Positions 37,722-46,560 are shown, counted from the first letter of the stretch. The stretch: DNA of 64,000 nucleotides from Luteimonas gilva (GCF_005239095.1 NZ_SZUA01000003.1:434001-498000), one strand, 5' to 3'. Notes: generated by a model from the sequence alone, not told the origin. Numbers and translations: made by a program.

Positions 37722-38006
37722 TCAGCGGAACATGCCCGGCAGGAAGCTGTGCCAGCGCGGGCCTTGGCTGCGGGGCGCCGTTTCGCCGCCGCCGCCGCCC
37801 TGAGCGGCCGGCGCGGGCTTGGCGGCCGGCTTGGTGCGGGCGGTCGTGTGTCCGGCGTTCGTTTTGGGCGCCGGGGTTTCGGCCGCTTGGGTCTCGACCT
37901 CCGGGCACGAGCCGGACTCCCCGTTCGGGCTCTGCAGCCCGATGTTTCGCGCGGAGACGCTTGTGCAAGCGCACAACAGCAGCAATGCGAGACTGAGTCG
38001 GACCAT
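37722..38006 (-). CDS. Small secreted proline/alanine-rich protein
   Basis: A 94-residue hypothetical protein with a signal peptide (VRLSLALLLLCACTSVSA), a single downstream cysteine (GSCPEVET) and a low-complexity Ala/Pro/Gly tail (KPAAKPAPAAQGGGGG) ending RWHSFLPGMF. The lipobox-like LCAC is not canonical. AGGGAA lies about 10 bases before the ATG at 38006. It is 22 bases upstream of mtfA on the same strand. Function unknown. Confidence 0.6.
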   Translation of the reverse strand: MVRLSLALLLLCACTSVSARNIGLQSPNGESGSCPEVETQAAETPAPKTNAGHTTARTKPAAKPAPAAQGGGGGETAPRSQGPRWHSFLPGMFR

Positions 38007-38281
38007 GACGAAGGGGTTCCCTGTGGGGTGCAAACAGCCAGCCGAAGACGGCCGCTCGCATTGCGGACTATACCTTGGATGCAGGGATGGCGCTGAGGGT
38101 TGCATGTTGCATCGCAGCATGCGTCTTTTCCGCTTTCGGCCAGACTGCCCGGCCACCCGATGACCGCCTTCCGCATGCCGTACGCGCCGCTGCCGCCGGT
38201 TTTCTTGGCCGCCTGCCCGTTGCGCGCATTGTCCGGCGTCGCTCCTAGCGCACCGCGTAGGGTCCGGCGCAGAGCCTCAAG

Positions 38282-39268
38282 ATGAACGAACGCGAACTGC
38301 TGGCCCGCCTGATCCAGGGCCCGGTCTCGGGCGATGCGCTGGCCGAAGCTTCGGGGCTGACCCGCGCGGCGATCTGGAAAAAGATCCAAGCGCTGCGCGA
38401 AGCCGGCGTGGCGATCGACGCCCAGGCCGGCCGCGGCTACGCCCTGGCGCAACCTTTGGACTTGCTGGACGCGGAGGCGATCCGGGCCGGCATCGCACCC
38501 GCGCAGCGCGCCGGCATCGCTTCGCTGGAAGCCGCGTGGCAGATCGACTCGACCAATTCCGAACTGCTGCGCCGCGCGGCGCCGGCGCAAGGCGCCGACA
38601 TCCTGTTGGCCGAACGCCAAAGCGGCGGCCGTGGCCGTCGCGGCCGCGCGTGGTCGTCGCCGCTCGCGGCCAATCTTTATCTGTCGTTGTCGCGCCAATT
38701 CGGCGGCGGTTTGGCGCGCCTGGGCGGCTTGAGCCTGGTCGCCGGCGTCGCCGTGGCCGAGGCGCTGCCTGCGCTGGGCTACGACGGCGTGCGTTTGAAA
38801 TGGCCGAACGATCTGCTGGCCGATGGCCGCAAGCTCGGCGGCATCCTGGTCGAAGGCGGCGGCGAGCATGCCGGCCCGGTGCGGGCGGTGATCGGACTCG
38901 GATTGAACGTGCGCATGCCGGCCGCCGCAGCGCAGAGCATCGATCAGCCGTGGATCGACTTGGCCTCGCTGCGCGACGGAACGCCGACGCGCAACGCCGT
39001 CGCCGCGGCGCTGCTCGATCGGATGCTGGCCGCGTTCGATTTGTTCGATGCCGAGGGCCTGGCGCCGTTCCTGCCGCGCTACGAAAAATACGATGCCTTG
39101 CGCGGAGAAGCGGTGTCGGTGCTGACCGGAAATGCGTCGCATGAGGGTATCGCGACGGGGATCGCCGCCGACGGCGCCTTGCGGGTACGCTTGGCCGATG
39201 GCGAAGGCGTTTTCCATTCCGGCGAAGTCAGCGTGAGGCGCGTCGGGGCGCAGGAGGCGCGGCGATGA
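38282..39268 (+). CDS. birA: Biotin-protein ligase and biotin repressor BirA
   Basis: A 328-residue bifunctional protein. The N terminus is a winged helix (LARLIQGPVSGDALAEASGL) that binds the bio operator in related organisms. The central catalytic domain shows SGGRGRRGRAW for biotinyl-AMP binding, and KWPNDLLADGRKLGGILVE. The small C-terminal domain follows. It attaches biotin to carboxylase carrier protein. The stop overlaps the coaX start (ATGA), so the two are translationally coupled. Confidence 0.93.
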   Translation: MNERELLARLIQGPVSGDALAEASGLTRAAIWKKIQALREAGVAIDAQAGRGYALAQPLDLLDAEAIRAGIAPAQRAGIASLEAAWQIDSTNSELLRRAAPAQGADILLAERQSGGRGRRGRAWSSPLAANLYLSLSRQFGGGLARLGGLSLVAGVAVAEALPALGYDGVRLKWPNDLLADGRKLGGILVEGGGEHAGPVRAVIGLGLNVRMPAAAAQSIDQPWIDLASLRDGTPTRNAVAAALLDRMLAAFDLFDAEGLAPFLPRYEKYDALRGEAVSVLTGNASHEGIATGIAADGALRVRLADGEGVFHSGEVSVRRVGAQEARR

Positions 39269-40002
39269 CGCGTTGGTTGTTCGATCTGGGCAATACGCGG
39301 CTGAAGATGGCGCCGTTGACGGCTGACGGCGAGCCCGGCAAGGTCGTCGCGATCGCGCACGGCGAAGGCGATTTCGCCGCGGCGATCGAAGCCGCGTTGC
39401 CGCGCGACGGCGACATCGCTTATCTGGCCAGCGTCGCTTCGGCGCAGACGACGGCGGCGTTGCAGGAAGCGCTGTCGCAACGTTTCGCGCGCACCGCCGT
39501 GGCGCGCACCGCCGCGCATTTCGCGGGTTTGCGCATCGCCTACGCGAAGCCGGACAAGCTCGGCGTCGACCGTTTCTTGGCTTTACTCGCCGCGCATGCG
39601 CGCGGCGGCGCATGGCTGGTGGCCGGGGTCGGCACCGCGCTGACCATCGATCTGCTCGATGGCGAAGGCGCGCACCGGGGCGGCCGGATCGCGCCATCGC
39701 CCGCGCTGATGCGCGAGGCTTTGCACCAGCGCGCGCGTCAGTTGCCCGAAGTCGGCGGCGATTACGCGGAATTCGCCGACGACACCGAAGCCGCGCTGGC
39801 CTCGGGTTGCGAAGGCGCGGCGGTCGCGCTGATCGAACGCAGCCTGGCGAAGGCCGCCGAGGCGTTGGGCGCGGCGCCCGGATTGCTGCTGCACGGCGGC
39901 GGCGCCGACGCGCTGGCCGCGCATCTCCCGCAAGCGCAAATTGCGTCACATTTGGTGCTGCGCGGCCTCGCGCAGTGGGCGCATCGCAGCGGCGGCGAAT
40001 AA
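39265..40002 (+). CDS. coaX: Type III pantothenate kinase
   Basis: A 245-residue ASKHA-fold kinase that phosphorylates pantothenate, the first step of coenzyme A synthesis. Landmarks are FDLGNTRLK at the N terminus, GVDRFLALLAA near residue 95 and the phosphate-binding GVGTALTIDLL near 118. Type III enzymes are insensitive to feedback by CoA. It overlaps birA by four bases and is followed one base after its stop by the SPOR gene. Confidence 0.92.
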   Translation: MTRWLFDLGNTRLKMAPLTADGEPGKVVAIAHGEGDFAAAIEAALPRDGDIAYLASVASAQTTAALQEALSQRFARTAVARTAAHFAGLRIAYAKPDKLGVDRFLALLAAHARGGAWLVAGVGTALTIDLLDGEGAHRGGRIAPSPALMREALHQRARQLPEVGGDYAEFADDTEAALASGCEGAAVALIERSLAKAAEALGAAPGLLLHGGGADALAAHLPQAQIASHLVLRGLAQWAHRSGGE

Positions 40003-40003
40003 A

Positions 40004-40720
40004 ATGGAACGCATCGAACCTGCCGGACCCGCCATGTTCGCGCGTGCCCTGATCGTGCTGCTGATCGCCATCAACCTGGGCGTGGCGATGTGGTGGCTGT
40101 TGCGTCCCGATGTGGTAGCGCCGGCCGCCGCCGCGACGCCGCCCGGCGTGCCGCGCCTGCAATTGCTGTCCGAAGCCAAACCGCTGGCCGCGTCCGCACC
40201 CGCCCAGGCGGCTCCGGTCGCGGCCGCGCAAACGCCGCCGCCGCCCGCGGCGCCGAATCAATGCTTCAGTCTCGGTCCGTTCGCCGATGCGGCGGCGATG
40301 CGCGCGGCCGAGACGCGCTTGCGTCCGCAGGTCGTGCGTCTGCGCGCGCGCGAAGCAGCGGCCGCGCCGGCGCGCGCGTACAGCGTGGTGCTGCCGCCGT
40401 TCGCGAGCCGCGAGTTGGCCCAAGCCGCGACCGAGAAGATCAAGGCCGCCGGTTTCGACGATTACCTGTTGATCAATACCGGCGACGACGCCAACGGCAT
40501 CGCCCTTGGCCGCTACGGTTCGCAGGACACCGCGCAGCGCCGCCAGGCCGCCTTGCGCGCCGCCGGCTTCGATGCGCAGATCCGGCCGGTGGGCGAAGCC
40601 GCCGCGGCCGGGCCGTCGTGGCTGGACATCGAAGCGCGCGCCGACGCCGACCGCGCCCGCCTGCGCCAGGCTGCCGGCGCCGCGCAATCGCCCGCCCTGG
40701 ATTGCGCGCGCCTGCGCTGA
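40004..40720 (+). CDS. SPOR-domain membrane protein
   Basis: A 238-residue protein with one N-terminal membrane helix (LIVLLIAINLGVAMWWLL), a proline/alanine-rich linker and a C-terminal SPOR-like domain (QCFSLGPFADAAAMRAAETRL and then GFDDYLLI, ALGRYGSQDTAQRRQAAL). SPOR domains bind denuded septal peptidoglycan, so a division or envelope role is likely. The ATG at 40004 is one base past the coaX stop; an internal ATG at 40034 is a less likely start. It lies between coaX and tRNA-Thr. Confidence 0.8.
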   Translation: MERIEPAGPAMFARALIVLLIAINLGVAMWWLLRPDVVAPAAAATPPGVPRLQLLSEAKPLAASAPAQAAPVAAAQTPPPPAAPNQCFSLGPFADAAAMRAAETRLRPQVVRLRAREAAAAPARAYSVVLPPFASRELAQAATEKIKAAGFDDYLLINTGDDANGIALGRYGSQDTAQRRQAALRAAGFDAQIRPVGEAAAAGPSWLDIEARADADRARLRQAAGAAQSPALDCARLR

Positions 40721-40765
40721 CGCCGCGCGCTAGAATGCGCCCGCGGCGGATCGCCGCAGCGAAAT

Positions 40766-40841
40766 GCCGGTATAGCTCAGTCGGTAGAGCAACCGCCTTG
40801 TAAGCGGTAGGTCCCCAGTTCGAATCCGGGTGCCGGCACCA
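40766..40841 (+). tRNA. tRNA-Thr (anticodon TGT)
   Basis: A full cloverleaf can be drawn: acceptor GCCGGTA/TGCCGGC with one G-U pair, D arm GCTC/GAGC, anticodon stem ACCGC/GCGGT with loop CTTGTAA (anticodon TGT), T arm with GTTCGAATC and an encoded CCA end. 76 nt. Confidence 0.96.
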
Positions 40842-40906
40842 TAGTCGTGAACTTCCTGCTTAGACGCATCAGGCTGACCGACGACATGCGAAGGGATGTC
40901 GTAGGC

Positions 40907-41347
40907 TTAGTCATGGCGGAGATCTTTGGCTAGGCAGGTAGCGGTCGACGGACAGAGCGATCGGAACTCGGCCGTGTCTTGAAGCGCTTCGGGCATAGTT
41001 GCGCGATCAGCAAGCGCATAGCCTCGTTTCATGAAGAAGGGCGCTGCCGTCTCGGTCAGCAGCACGAGCCGCCGGATGCCTCGGGCCGCTGCGTGAGCTT
41101 CGATAGCGTCGACCAGGGCGGTGCCGGTGCCGGCCGTCCGAGCTGCCGGCGACACCGCCAGCGATCGCAGCAATCCGATGTTCCCGAGCGCCTGCACGCC
41201 GACCGTCCCATGCACCGTTCCGGCTTGCTCGGCCACGACGAAGTCGATCTCGCTGCTTTCCAGGTCATCCACCGGTAGGGCCGCCGTCGCCAGCAAATCG
41301 CGAATAACCGGAGCATCGGTTGCGGACGCCGCGCGCAAGGTCAGCAT
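40907..41347 (-). CDS. arsN2: GNAT acetyltransferase, ArsN2-like
   Basis: A 146-residue GNAT protein with the start MLTLRAASATDAPVIRDLL, the acetyl-CoA loop region SPAARTAGTGTALVDAI and the C-terminal APFFMKRGYALADR. Acetyltransferases of this kind occur in ars operons, where ArsN proteins detoxify organic arsenicals such as arsinothricin or pentavalent forms. The assignment rests mainly on context: its start shares one base with the arsI stop and arsR is the first gene. An open frame running past 41347 is a shadow. Confidence 0.75.
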   Translation of the reverse strand: MLTLRAASATDAPVIRDLLATAALPVDDLESSEIDFVVAEQAGTVHGTVGVQALGNIGLLRSLAVSPAARTAGTGTALVDAIEAHAAARGIRRLVLLTETAAPFFMKRGYALADRATMPEALQDTAEFRSLCPSTATCLAKDLRHD

Positions 41348-41823
41348 CAGCAGCACCCGCTCGCCGCGCTGCAAGACGAGGCGCGCACAGCCTCCGGTTT
41401 GGCTGGCGCGCAGCACGCCTCGGCATGGGTGGCCTGGCCGTTCCGACCCATACCGTAGACCGGAATGTCGCCCATCGTGTGGAAGGCTTCCCAGACGACG
41501 CCTTGCGGATCCTCGAGCCAATGCTTATCTGAGCGGGCGTAGCAGCAGTTCGCTCCCACCTCCGGTTCGCTAGCCAATCCGGCCGCATCCGCCCTGGCTT
41601 CGAGCTCGGCCAGCTCGTCGGCGGTTTCGGTCTGAATTCCCAGATGGTTTACCCCGGCGGCCTCTGCATGGGTCGAAATCGCGAAGTTGACGCGCGGATC
41701 GTCCAGCATCCATTTCGCGTAGTCGTGCTTCTCCACAGTGGGGGGGGCGGCAAACAGGCCCGAATAGAAGCGAATGCTCTCGGATAGGTCTTTGACCGAA
41801 ACGTGGACGTGCAGGCGTTTCAT
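41347..41823 (-). CDS. arsI: ArsI/CadI-family VOC metalloenzyme
   Basis: A 158-residue vicinal-oxygen-chelate protein. It begins LHVHVSVKDLSESIRFYSGL, has HLGIQTET in the centre and the arsenical-binding vicinal cysteine pair in GANCCYARSDKHWLEDPQG, followed by VVWEAF with the metal-ligand glutamate. ArsI cleaves the carbon-arsenic bond of trivalent organoarsenicals; CadI homologues bind cadmium. The tail is cysteine-rich (CCAPAKPEAVRASSCSAASG), possibly an extra metal-binding region. It lies between arsR (13 bases upstream) and the acetyltransferase. Confidence 0.85.
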   Translation of the reverse strand: MKRLHVHVSVKDLSESIRFYSGLFAAPPTVEKHDYAKWMLDDPRVNFAISTHAEAAGVNHLGIQTETADELAELEARADAAGLASEPEVGANCCYARSDKHWLEDPQGVVWEAFHTMGDIPVYGMGRNGQATHAEACCAPAKPEAVRASSCSAASGCC

Positions 41824-41836
41824 GAAGGCTCCAGGA

Positions 41837-42166
41837 TTAGGCGATGGGTGCAGCGCAAGAAGAGGTTGAGGTTTCGCAAGCGGCGCCGGCGCAGCAGTTC
41901 TCGGTCAGGAAAGCCAACAGCGCATCCATCGTTCGGTAGCTGGCCGAGTAGATGACAAAGCGGCCCTCTTGCCGCGCTTGGGTCAGGCCGGTGTGCGTGA
42001 GTTCTTTCAAGTGGAACGACAAGGTCGCGGGGCTGATGTCTAGGCGCTCGGCGATTTGGCCTGCGGGCAACCCCTCCGGGCCTTGCTCGACCAAGAGGCG
42101 GAACACCGAGAGCCTGGTTTCTTGGGCGAGGCCGGCGAGAAGGGATACGGCAGCTTTTGTTTTCAT
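41837..42166 (-). CDS. arsR: ArsR-family metal-responsive repressor
   Basis: A 109-residue winged-helix repressor. AGLAQETRLSVFRLLVEQG opens the DNA-binding domain and ISPATLSFHLKELTHTGL is the recognition region; a cysteine-rich C terminus (ENCCAGAACETSTSSC) should bind As(III) or similar. This placement of cysteines differs from the classic alpha3 site and fits the C-terminal sensor type. It is the first gene of the arsR-arsI-arsN2 operon and most likely represses it. No arsenite pump, reductase or methylase gene is present nearby. Confidence 0.88.
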   Translation of the reverse strand: MKTKAAVSLLAGLAQETRLSVFRLLVEQGPEGLPAGQIAERLDISPATLSFHLKELTHTGLTQARQEGRFVIYSASYRTMDALLAFLTENCCAGAACETSTSSCAAPIA

Positions 42167-42172
42167 ATTTTT

Positions 42173-42200
42173 AGAATAATCAAAATATTGGTCGAGTCAA
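42173..42200 (-). promoter_or_regulatory. Candidate ars promoter, possibly leaderless
   Basis: Minus strand TTGACT (42200-42195), 16-base spacer, TATTCT (42178-42173). The -10 box is only six bases before the arsR ATG, so transcription would start at or near the start codon, giving a leaderless mRNA. The overlapping A+T-rich sequence is a plausible ArsR site. Confidence 0.5.
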
Positions 42201-42285
42201 GTGCATCGCCAGGAGTTTGGGAATCCCATAGCTACAGCTTAATAATCAGATACTTACGAACGGGGTGTCGGCTTGGCCACATAGA

Positions 42286-44319
42286 TCACGGAACCCCGAC
42301 GACTGCGCTCGCGCCGGGCGCAGCGCCTTCCGCCGTCATCAAATGGTGCGAGTAGCGATAACTCGCCGTTTGGTAGTAGCTGATCGCCTGTATCGCGAGC
42401 TTGCTGTCCAGCGGAATCTGCGGCTGCGGGCGATCCGAATCCCAGGTCGGGCGCACCGCGTCGATCCGCCGGTGCGGCGACAGTTCGATCAACTGCCCGT
42501 CGCGCACGTAACCCAATCGCTGATAGGTGCCGATGAAGGCGCGTTCCTGTCCGGGCGCGCGCTGGAAAGCGTCGACGCCGTAGAAATGGCTGCGGTAATC
42601 CATGCCGAGCAGGCCGAGAATGGTCGGCCCGACATCGATCTGGCCGAGCATGCGGTCGAAACGTCCCGGCGCGATGTGCGCGGGCGAATACACCCACATC
42701 GGAATGCGGTAACGAAACGCGGGAAGTTGCGCCTTGCCGGAACTGGACGCGCAATGGTCGGCGGTGATCACAAAAACGGTGTCCGCGAACCAAGGCTTGC
42801 GGCGCGCGCGTTCGATGAAATCGCCGATCGCCCAATCGGTATAGGCCACCGCGCTTTCGCGCTGGCCTTGCCGCCACGGGCCGCGGCCTGCGGGGAAGGT
42901 GTAGGGGCGATGGTTCGAAGTGGTCATGATGTGGGCGAAGAACGGCTTGCCCGCCGCATGCGCCTTGTCGAACTCGGCCAGCGACATCGTGTACAGGTCC
43001 TCGTCCGCCACGCCCCAGATGTTGGCGTAGTGGATCGCCGGCTCCGGAATCTGCGCGCGGTCGTGCACTTCATAGCCGTTGTGGGCGAAGAAGTAATTCA
43101 TGTTGTCGAACGCGCCGTAGCCGCCGTACAGGAATTCGGAGCGGTAGCCCTTCTGGTTGAACACGTCGGCCAGCGAGTACAGGCCTTCGTTGCGTCCGCG
43201 CTTGACGATCGATTCGCCCGGCGTCGGCGGCACCGACAACGCCAGCGCTTCGAGCCCGCGTACGGTGCGGGTGCCCGATGCGATCAAGTCGCCGAACACC
43301 AGGCTGTCCCGGCTCAACGCATCCAGGCGCGGCGTCAGGCTGGGCTTGCGGCCGTAGGTGCCCGAGTAGCCGGCCGACAGGCTCTCGACGCTGATCAGGA
43401 CCACGTTGAGCCTGCGTTCCGGCGCGGCGTTGTGGATGTCGCGGGCGATGTCGGTCGGGTCGTCGTCGACGAAACGCGCGTCGGGCGTGGCGAGCTGCCG
43501 GCGCACTTCGGCGAAAGCTTCGGCCAGCGGCAAGGTGCGGTAGAAGCGGTCGTAATCGAGCGAAGCGCTGCGGTACGCGGCGAAGAATTGGTAGATGCCG
43601 TTGCCGGCCAATTCGTTGACGTAGGCGTTGTCGGTGCGGTCCTTGAGGTCCGCGTTCACCAGCCAAGTGCCGAGCACGCTCAGCGCCAGCCACGATAGCG
43701 CCACAGCGCTGCGCGCGGCGAACGTCGAACCGTCCTCGCGGCGCAGCGCCGGTTTGCGGACGGCGAATACGACCGCCGCCAGCGCCGCCAGCGCAACTAC
43801 GATCCAGCCCACCGGATACGATTCGCGGATGTTGCCGACCACCTCGTTGGTATAGACCAGATAATCGACCGCGATGAAGTTGAAGCGCGTCTGGAACTCC
43901 TCCCAGAACGTCCACTCCGCGACAGCGACGAACAACGACGCGAACAGCATCAGCAGGCACAAGCCGGAGACGGCGGCATGGCCGATCCGCGTGGCGGGCG
44001 CCCGCGCCGGCAACAGCCACAGCAGCAGCACCAACGGCCAGGCGAAATAGACGAAAGCCAGCAGGTCGTAGCCCAGGCCGACTTCGTAGGCGTACAGCCA
44101 ATAGCGCGGCGACGGCGGTATCCCGGCGCCGGTGCGGACCAGCAAGACGAAGCGGGTCAGCATCGAGATCGCCAAGAAGCACGCGGCGAGCCACAACAGC
44201 GGACGGAAACGCCGCAGCAAAGCGTTGTCGATGGGCAAAACGGCGTCTCCGGCGACCGCGTCCGGCGTGCGGTGCCGGCGCAGCTTGGAGGTGGCCGCGT
44301 AAATCCAGCTCAGCCGCAT
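42286..44319 (-). CDS. LTA-synthase-like sulfatase/phosphoglycerol transferase
   Basis: A 677-residue integral membrane enzyme with about five N-terminal membrane helices (residues 38-215) and a periplasmic sulfatase-fold domain. Metal-binding and nucleophile motifs are visible: VLISVESLSAGYSG, the likely nucleophile threonine in SGTRTVRG, and TADHCASSSG. In Gram-negative bacteria such enzymes add phosphoglycerol or phosphoethanolamine to glucans or lipid A; the substrate here is not known. It is upstream of the ars operon on the same strand but separated by 119 bases, and diverges from the two-component pair at 44.4 kb. Confidence 0.83.
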   Translation of the reverse strand: MRLSWIYAATSKLRRHRTPDAVAGDAVLPIDNALLRRFRPLLWLAACFLAISMLTRFVLLVRTGAGIPPSPRYWLYAYEVGLGYDLLAFVYFAWPLVLLLWLLPARAPATRIGHAAVSGLCLLMLFASLFVAVAEWTFWEEFQTRFNFIAVDYLVYTNEVVGNIRESYPVGWIVVALAALAAVVFAVRKPALRREDGSTFAARSAVALSWLALSVLGTWLVNADLKDRTDNAYVNELAGNGIYQFFAAYRSASLDYDRFYRTLPLAEAFAEVRRQLATPDARFVDDDPTDIARDIHNAAPERRLNVVLISVESLSAGYSGTYGRKPSLTPRLDALSRDSLVFGDLIASGTRTVRGLEALALSVPPTPGESIVKRGRNEGLYSLADVFNQKGYRSEFLYGGYGAFDNMNYFFAHNGYEVHDRAQIPEPAIHYANIWGVADEDLYTMSLAEFDKAHAAGKPFFAHIMTTSNHRPYTFPAGRGPWRQGQRESAVAYTDWAIGDFIERARRKPWFADTVFVITADHCASSSGKAQLPAFRYRIPMWVYSPAHIAPGRFDRMLGQIDVGPTILGLLGMDYRSHFYGVDAFQRAPGQERAFIGTYQRLGYVRDGQLIELSPHRRIDAVRPTWDSDRPQPQIPLDSKLAIQAISYYQTASYRYSHHLMTAEGAAPGASAVVGVP

Positions 44320-44397
44320 CTCAGCGCCGCGTTAAGCGCCGGCCCGGGCCCGGCCTATACTTCGGACCGGACGGCTCCCGCCGATCGCGTGAACGAC

Positions 44398-45120
44398 ATG
44401 AACGCACAACCCTCCGCCAATGCCGTCCCCGAAGCGCAACCCGGCCGCGGCGTGCGCGTGCTGATCGTCGAGGACCAGCGCGACATCGCCGCCAATCTCT
44501 GGGATTTCCTGGAGCGGCGCGGCTACACGGTCGATCACGCGGCCGACGGCGAAACCGGCCTGGCGCATGCGCTGTCCGGCGGCTTCGATGTGATCGTGCT
44601 CGACTTGGGCTTGCCGCGGCTCGACGGCCTGGACCTGTGCCGGCGCCTGCGCGAAGCCGGCCGCGGCGTGCCGGTGCTGATGCTGACCGCGCGCGACACG
44701 CTCGACGACAAGTTGCGCGGCTACGCGGAGGGCGCGGACGACTACATGGTGAAGCCGTTCGCGATGCGCGAGCTCGAGGCGCGCATCCGCGCCTTGCGCC
44801 GGCGCGCGCAGCCGAGCGCGGGGATGCCTTTGGCGATCGGTGCGCTGAGCTACGATCCGAAGTCGATGCTGGCCACGCGCGAAGGACGCACCGTGGCGTT
44901 GACCCGCACCCAAGGCGCGATTTTGCTGGCGCTTATGCGCGACTCGCCCGCGGTGATCCCGCACGCCGCGCTTATGCGCGCGGCCTGGGGCGACGAAGAA
45001 GGCGACATCGCTTCGCTGCACACGCACCTGTACGAGCTGCGCGCCTTGCTGGACCGGCCGTTCGCGCAACAGATGATCCAATCGGTGCGCGGCATCGGTT
45101 ACCGGTTGTCGCCCTCATGA
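44398..45120 (+). CDS. OmpR-type response regulator
   Basis: A 240-residue regulator: receiver with VLIVEDQRDIA, phosphoacceptor in VLDLGLPRLDG, TARDTLDDKLRGYAEGADDYMVKPF, and a winged helix ending SVRGIGYRLSPS. Its stop overlaps the kinase gene (ATGA), so they are a coupled pair. A GTG at 44389 is an alternative start. The upstream sulfatase is divergent, 78 bases away, and may be part of its regulon; that is inference. Confidence 0.88.
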   Translation: MNAQPSANAVPEAQPGRGVRVLIVEDQRDIAANLWDFLERRGYTVDHAADGETGLAHALSGGFDVIVLDLGLPRLDGLDLCRRLREAGRGVPVLMLTARDTLDDKLRGYAEGADDYMVKPFAMRELEARIRALRRRAQPSAGMPLAIGALSYDPKSMLATREGRTVALTRTQGAILLALMRDSPAVIPHAALMRAAWGDEEGDIASLHTHLYELRALLDRPFAQQMIQSVRGIGYRLSPS

Positions 45121-46358
45121 CGTTCGCCGCGAATCTGCCCTTGCGCCGCCGCGTGCTGATCGCCTGCACCGTGCTCGGGTTGATGCTGAGCCTGATGTTC
45201 GCGGCGGCGGTGGTATACACGGCCGACCGGTACGAGGCGATACTGATCGAAGAAGTCCTTCGCGGCCAGGCCGAAGACTACAGCTTGCGTTTGGTCGCCG
45301 ACCCCGCGTTGCCGTTGCCGCAAACCCATCGGCTGAGCGGGTATCGGCGCGATCTTTCCGGGCGCAGCGACATACCGGTCGTCTACGCGGGCCTTTCGCC
45401 CGGGTTCCACGAATCGGAAAGCGAGGACGTCGACGGCATCCACGTCGGCGTATTCGACACGGACGTCGGACGGCTGGTGTTCGTGATGGATTTGCGCGAC
45501 ATCGAACAGCTCGAGCAAGCCTTGGCCTGGTTTCTGGCGGGCATGGTCGTGTTCGGCACCGCGCTGGCGGGCTGGTTGGGTTGGGTATTCTCGGCGGGCA
45601 CCGTGGCGCCGGTAGCGCGCTTGGCCAAAGCGGTCGACGCGCTGCCCACGCAACCGCAGCCGACCGCGCTGGCCGAATCGGTGAGCCACGACGAACTCGG
45701 CCGCTTGGCCAGCGCGATCGACCGCTACCAAGCGCGCCTGGTCGAAGCCGATGCGAACGAACGCATCTTCTTCGCCGACGCGAGCCACGAGTTGCGCACG
45801 CCGGTGGCGGTCGTGCGCGGCACCGCCGAGGTATTGCTGGACGGATCGCAAACCGATGCGGGCACGCGTCTGCGCTTGCGCCGGCTGGATCGCGGCATGC
45901 AGGAGCTGACCGATCTGCTGGACGTGTTGTTGGGCTTGGCCCGGCGCCGCGAGCCGGTCCCCGAGGTGCTGGATGCGCGCGAGTTGCTGCAGGAAGCGGT
46001 GTCGGCATCCGCGGCTGCGGATGCGCAAGCGCCGCCGGTTTCGATCGACGCGGCGGGGAGTTTGCGCTTGCCGCGCCACGAAAGCCTGTTGCTGTTGCGC
46101 GGGCTGATCCGCCGCATCCTGCCGCCCGAAGAACCAGGCCGGTTGGCGATGCGTTTGGACGGCGCCGAACTTTCCCTGGCTTTCGTCGGCGAAGGCGCGC
46201 GTCCCGCTCCGGTCGCCGCGCCGCCGAGCCAACGCGGCGATCGCGGCTATGCGCTGACCTTGACCGGGCGCTTGGCCGAACGCCTGGGTTGGCATTGGGA
46301 ACAGACGGGCGAACGCGCGCTGTCGATACGCTTGCCCCAAGACGCGATGGTCGCTTAG
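45117..46358 (+). CDS. Sensor histidine kinase with degenerate ATP-binding domain
   Basis: A 413-residue membrane kinase: helices at about 12-32 and 135-160 with a periplasmic loop between, a HAMP-like segment (SAGTVAPVARLAKAVDALP) and a good DHp box (FFADASHELRTPVAVVRGT). The following ATP-binding domain lacks a recognisable N box (the place reads LIRRILPPEEPGR) and the G1 motif reads VGEGARP; a GYALTLTGRLAERLG segment corresponds to the G2 lid. It may have weak or no kinase activity, or act mainly as a phosphatase. Frame upstream of 45117 is a shadow. Confidence 0.82.
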   Translation: MTFAANLPLRRRVLIACTVLGLMLSLMFAAAVVYTADRYEAILIEEVLRGQAEDYSLRLVADPALPLPQTHRLSGYRRDLSGRSDIPVVYAGLSPGFHESESEDVDGIHVGVFDTDVGRLVFVMDLRDIEQLEQALAWFLAGMVVFGTALAGWLGWVFSAGTVAPVARLAKAVDALPTQPQPTALAESVSHDELGRLASAIDRYQARLVEADANERIFFADASHELRTPVAVVRGTAEVLLDGSQTDAGTRLRLRRLDRGMQELTDLLDVLLGLARRREPVPEVLDARELLQEAVSASAAADAQAPPVSIDAAGSLRLPRHESLLLLRGLIRRILPPEEPGRLAMRLDGAELSLAFVGEGARPAPVAAPPSQRGDRGYALTLTGRLAERLGWHWEQTGERALSIRLPQDAMVA

Positions 46359-46431
46359 TCCCGTTCAGCGCCGTTCCACATAGCGCTCACCGCGGCCGGG
46401 ATAACTTCGAGGCGAACATCGGAGCACGGCC

Positions 46432-46560
46432 ATGGCCAAAGACGACAAGAACCCGAACGGCAACGAGCGCGAAAGCGATCAGCGCCGCGACGAAAAGCGC
46501 GAACAACGGACCCAGGAAGAGCGCAGCTGGCAAGCGGAAGACAATCGCAAGCGCGGTTGA
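46432..46560 (+). CDS. Small highly charged protein
   Basis: A 42-residue frame (start MAKDDKNPNGNERESDQ, end RKRG) made almost entirely of Asp, Glu, Lys, Arg, Gln and Asn. GGAG is located seven bases before the ATG, and the codon bias matches the neighbourhood. No family is recognised. It sits between the kinase and the arginase gene. Confidence 0.5.
   Translation: MAKDDKNPNGNERESDQRRDEKREQRTQEERSWQAEDNRKRG

Noticed and set aside
40766..42166. tRNA-Thr as an integration site for the ars genes
   Set aside because: No repeat of the tRNA 3' end is seen beyond the ars operon and no integrase is nearby, so adjacency may be chance.
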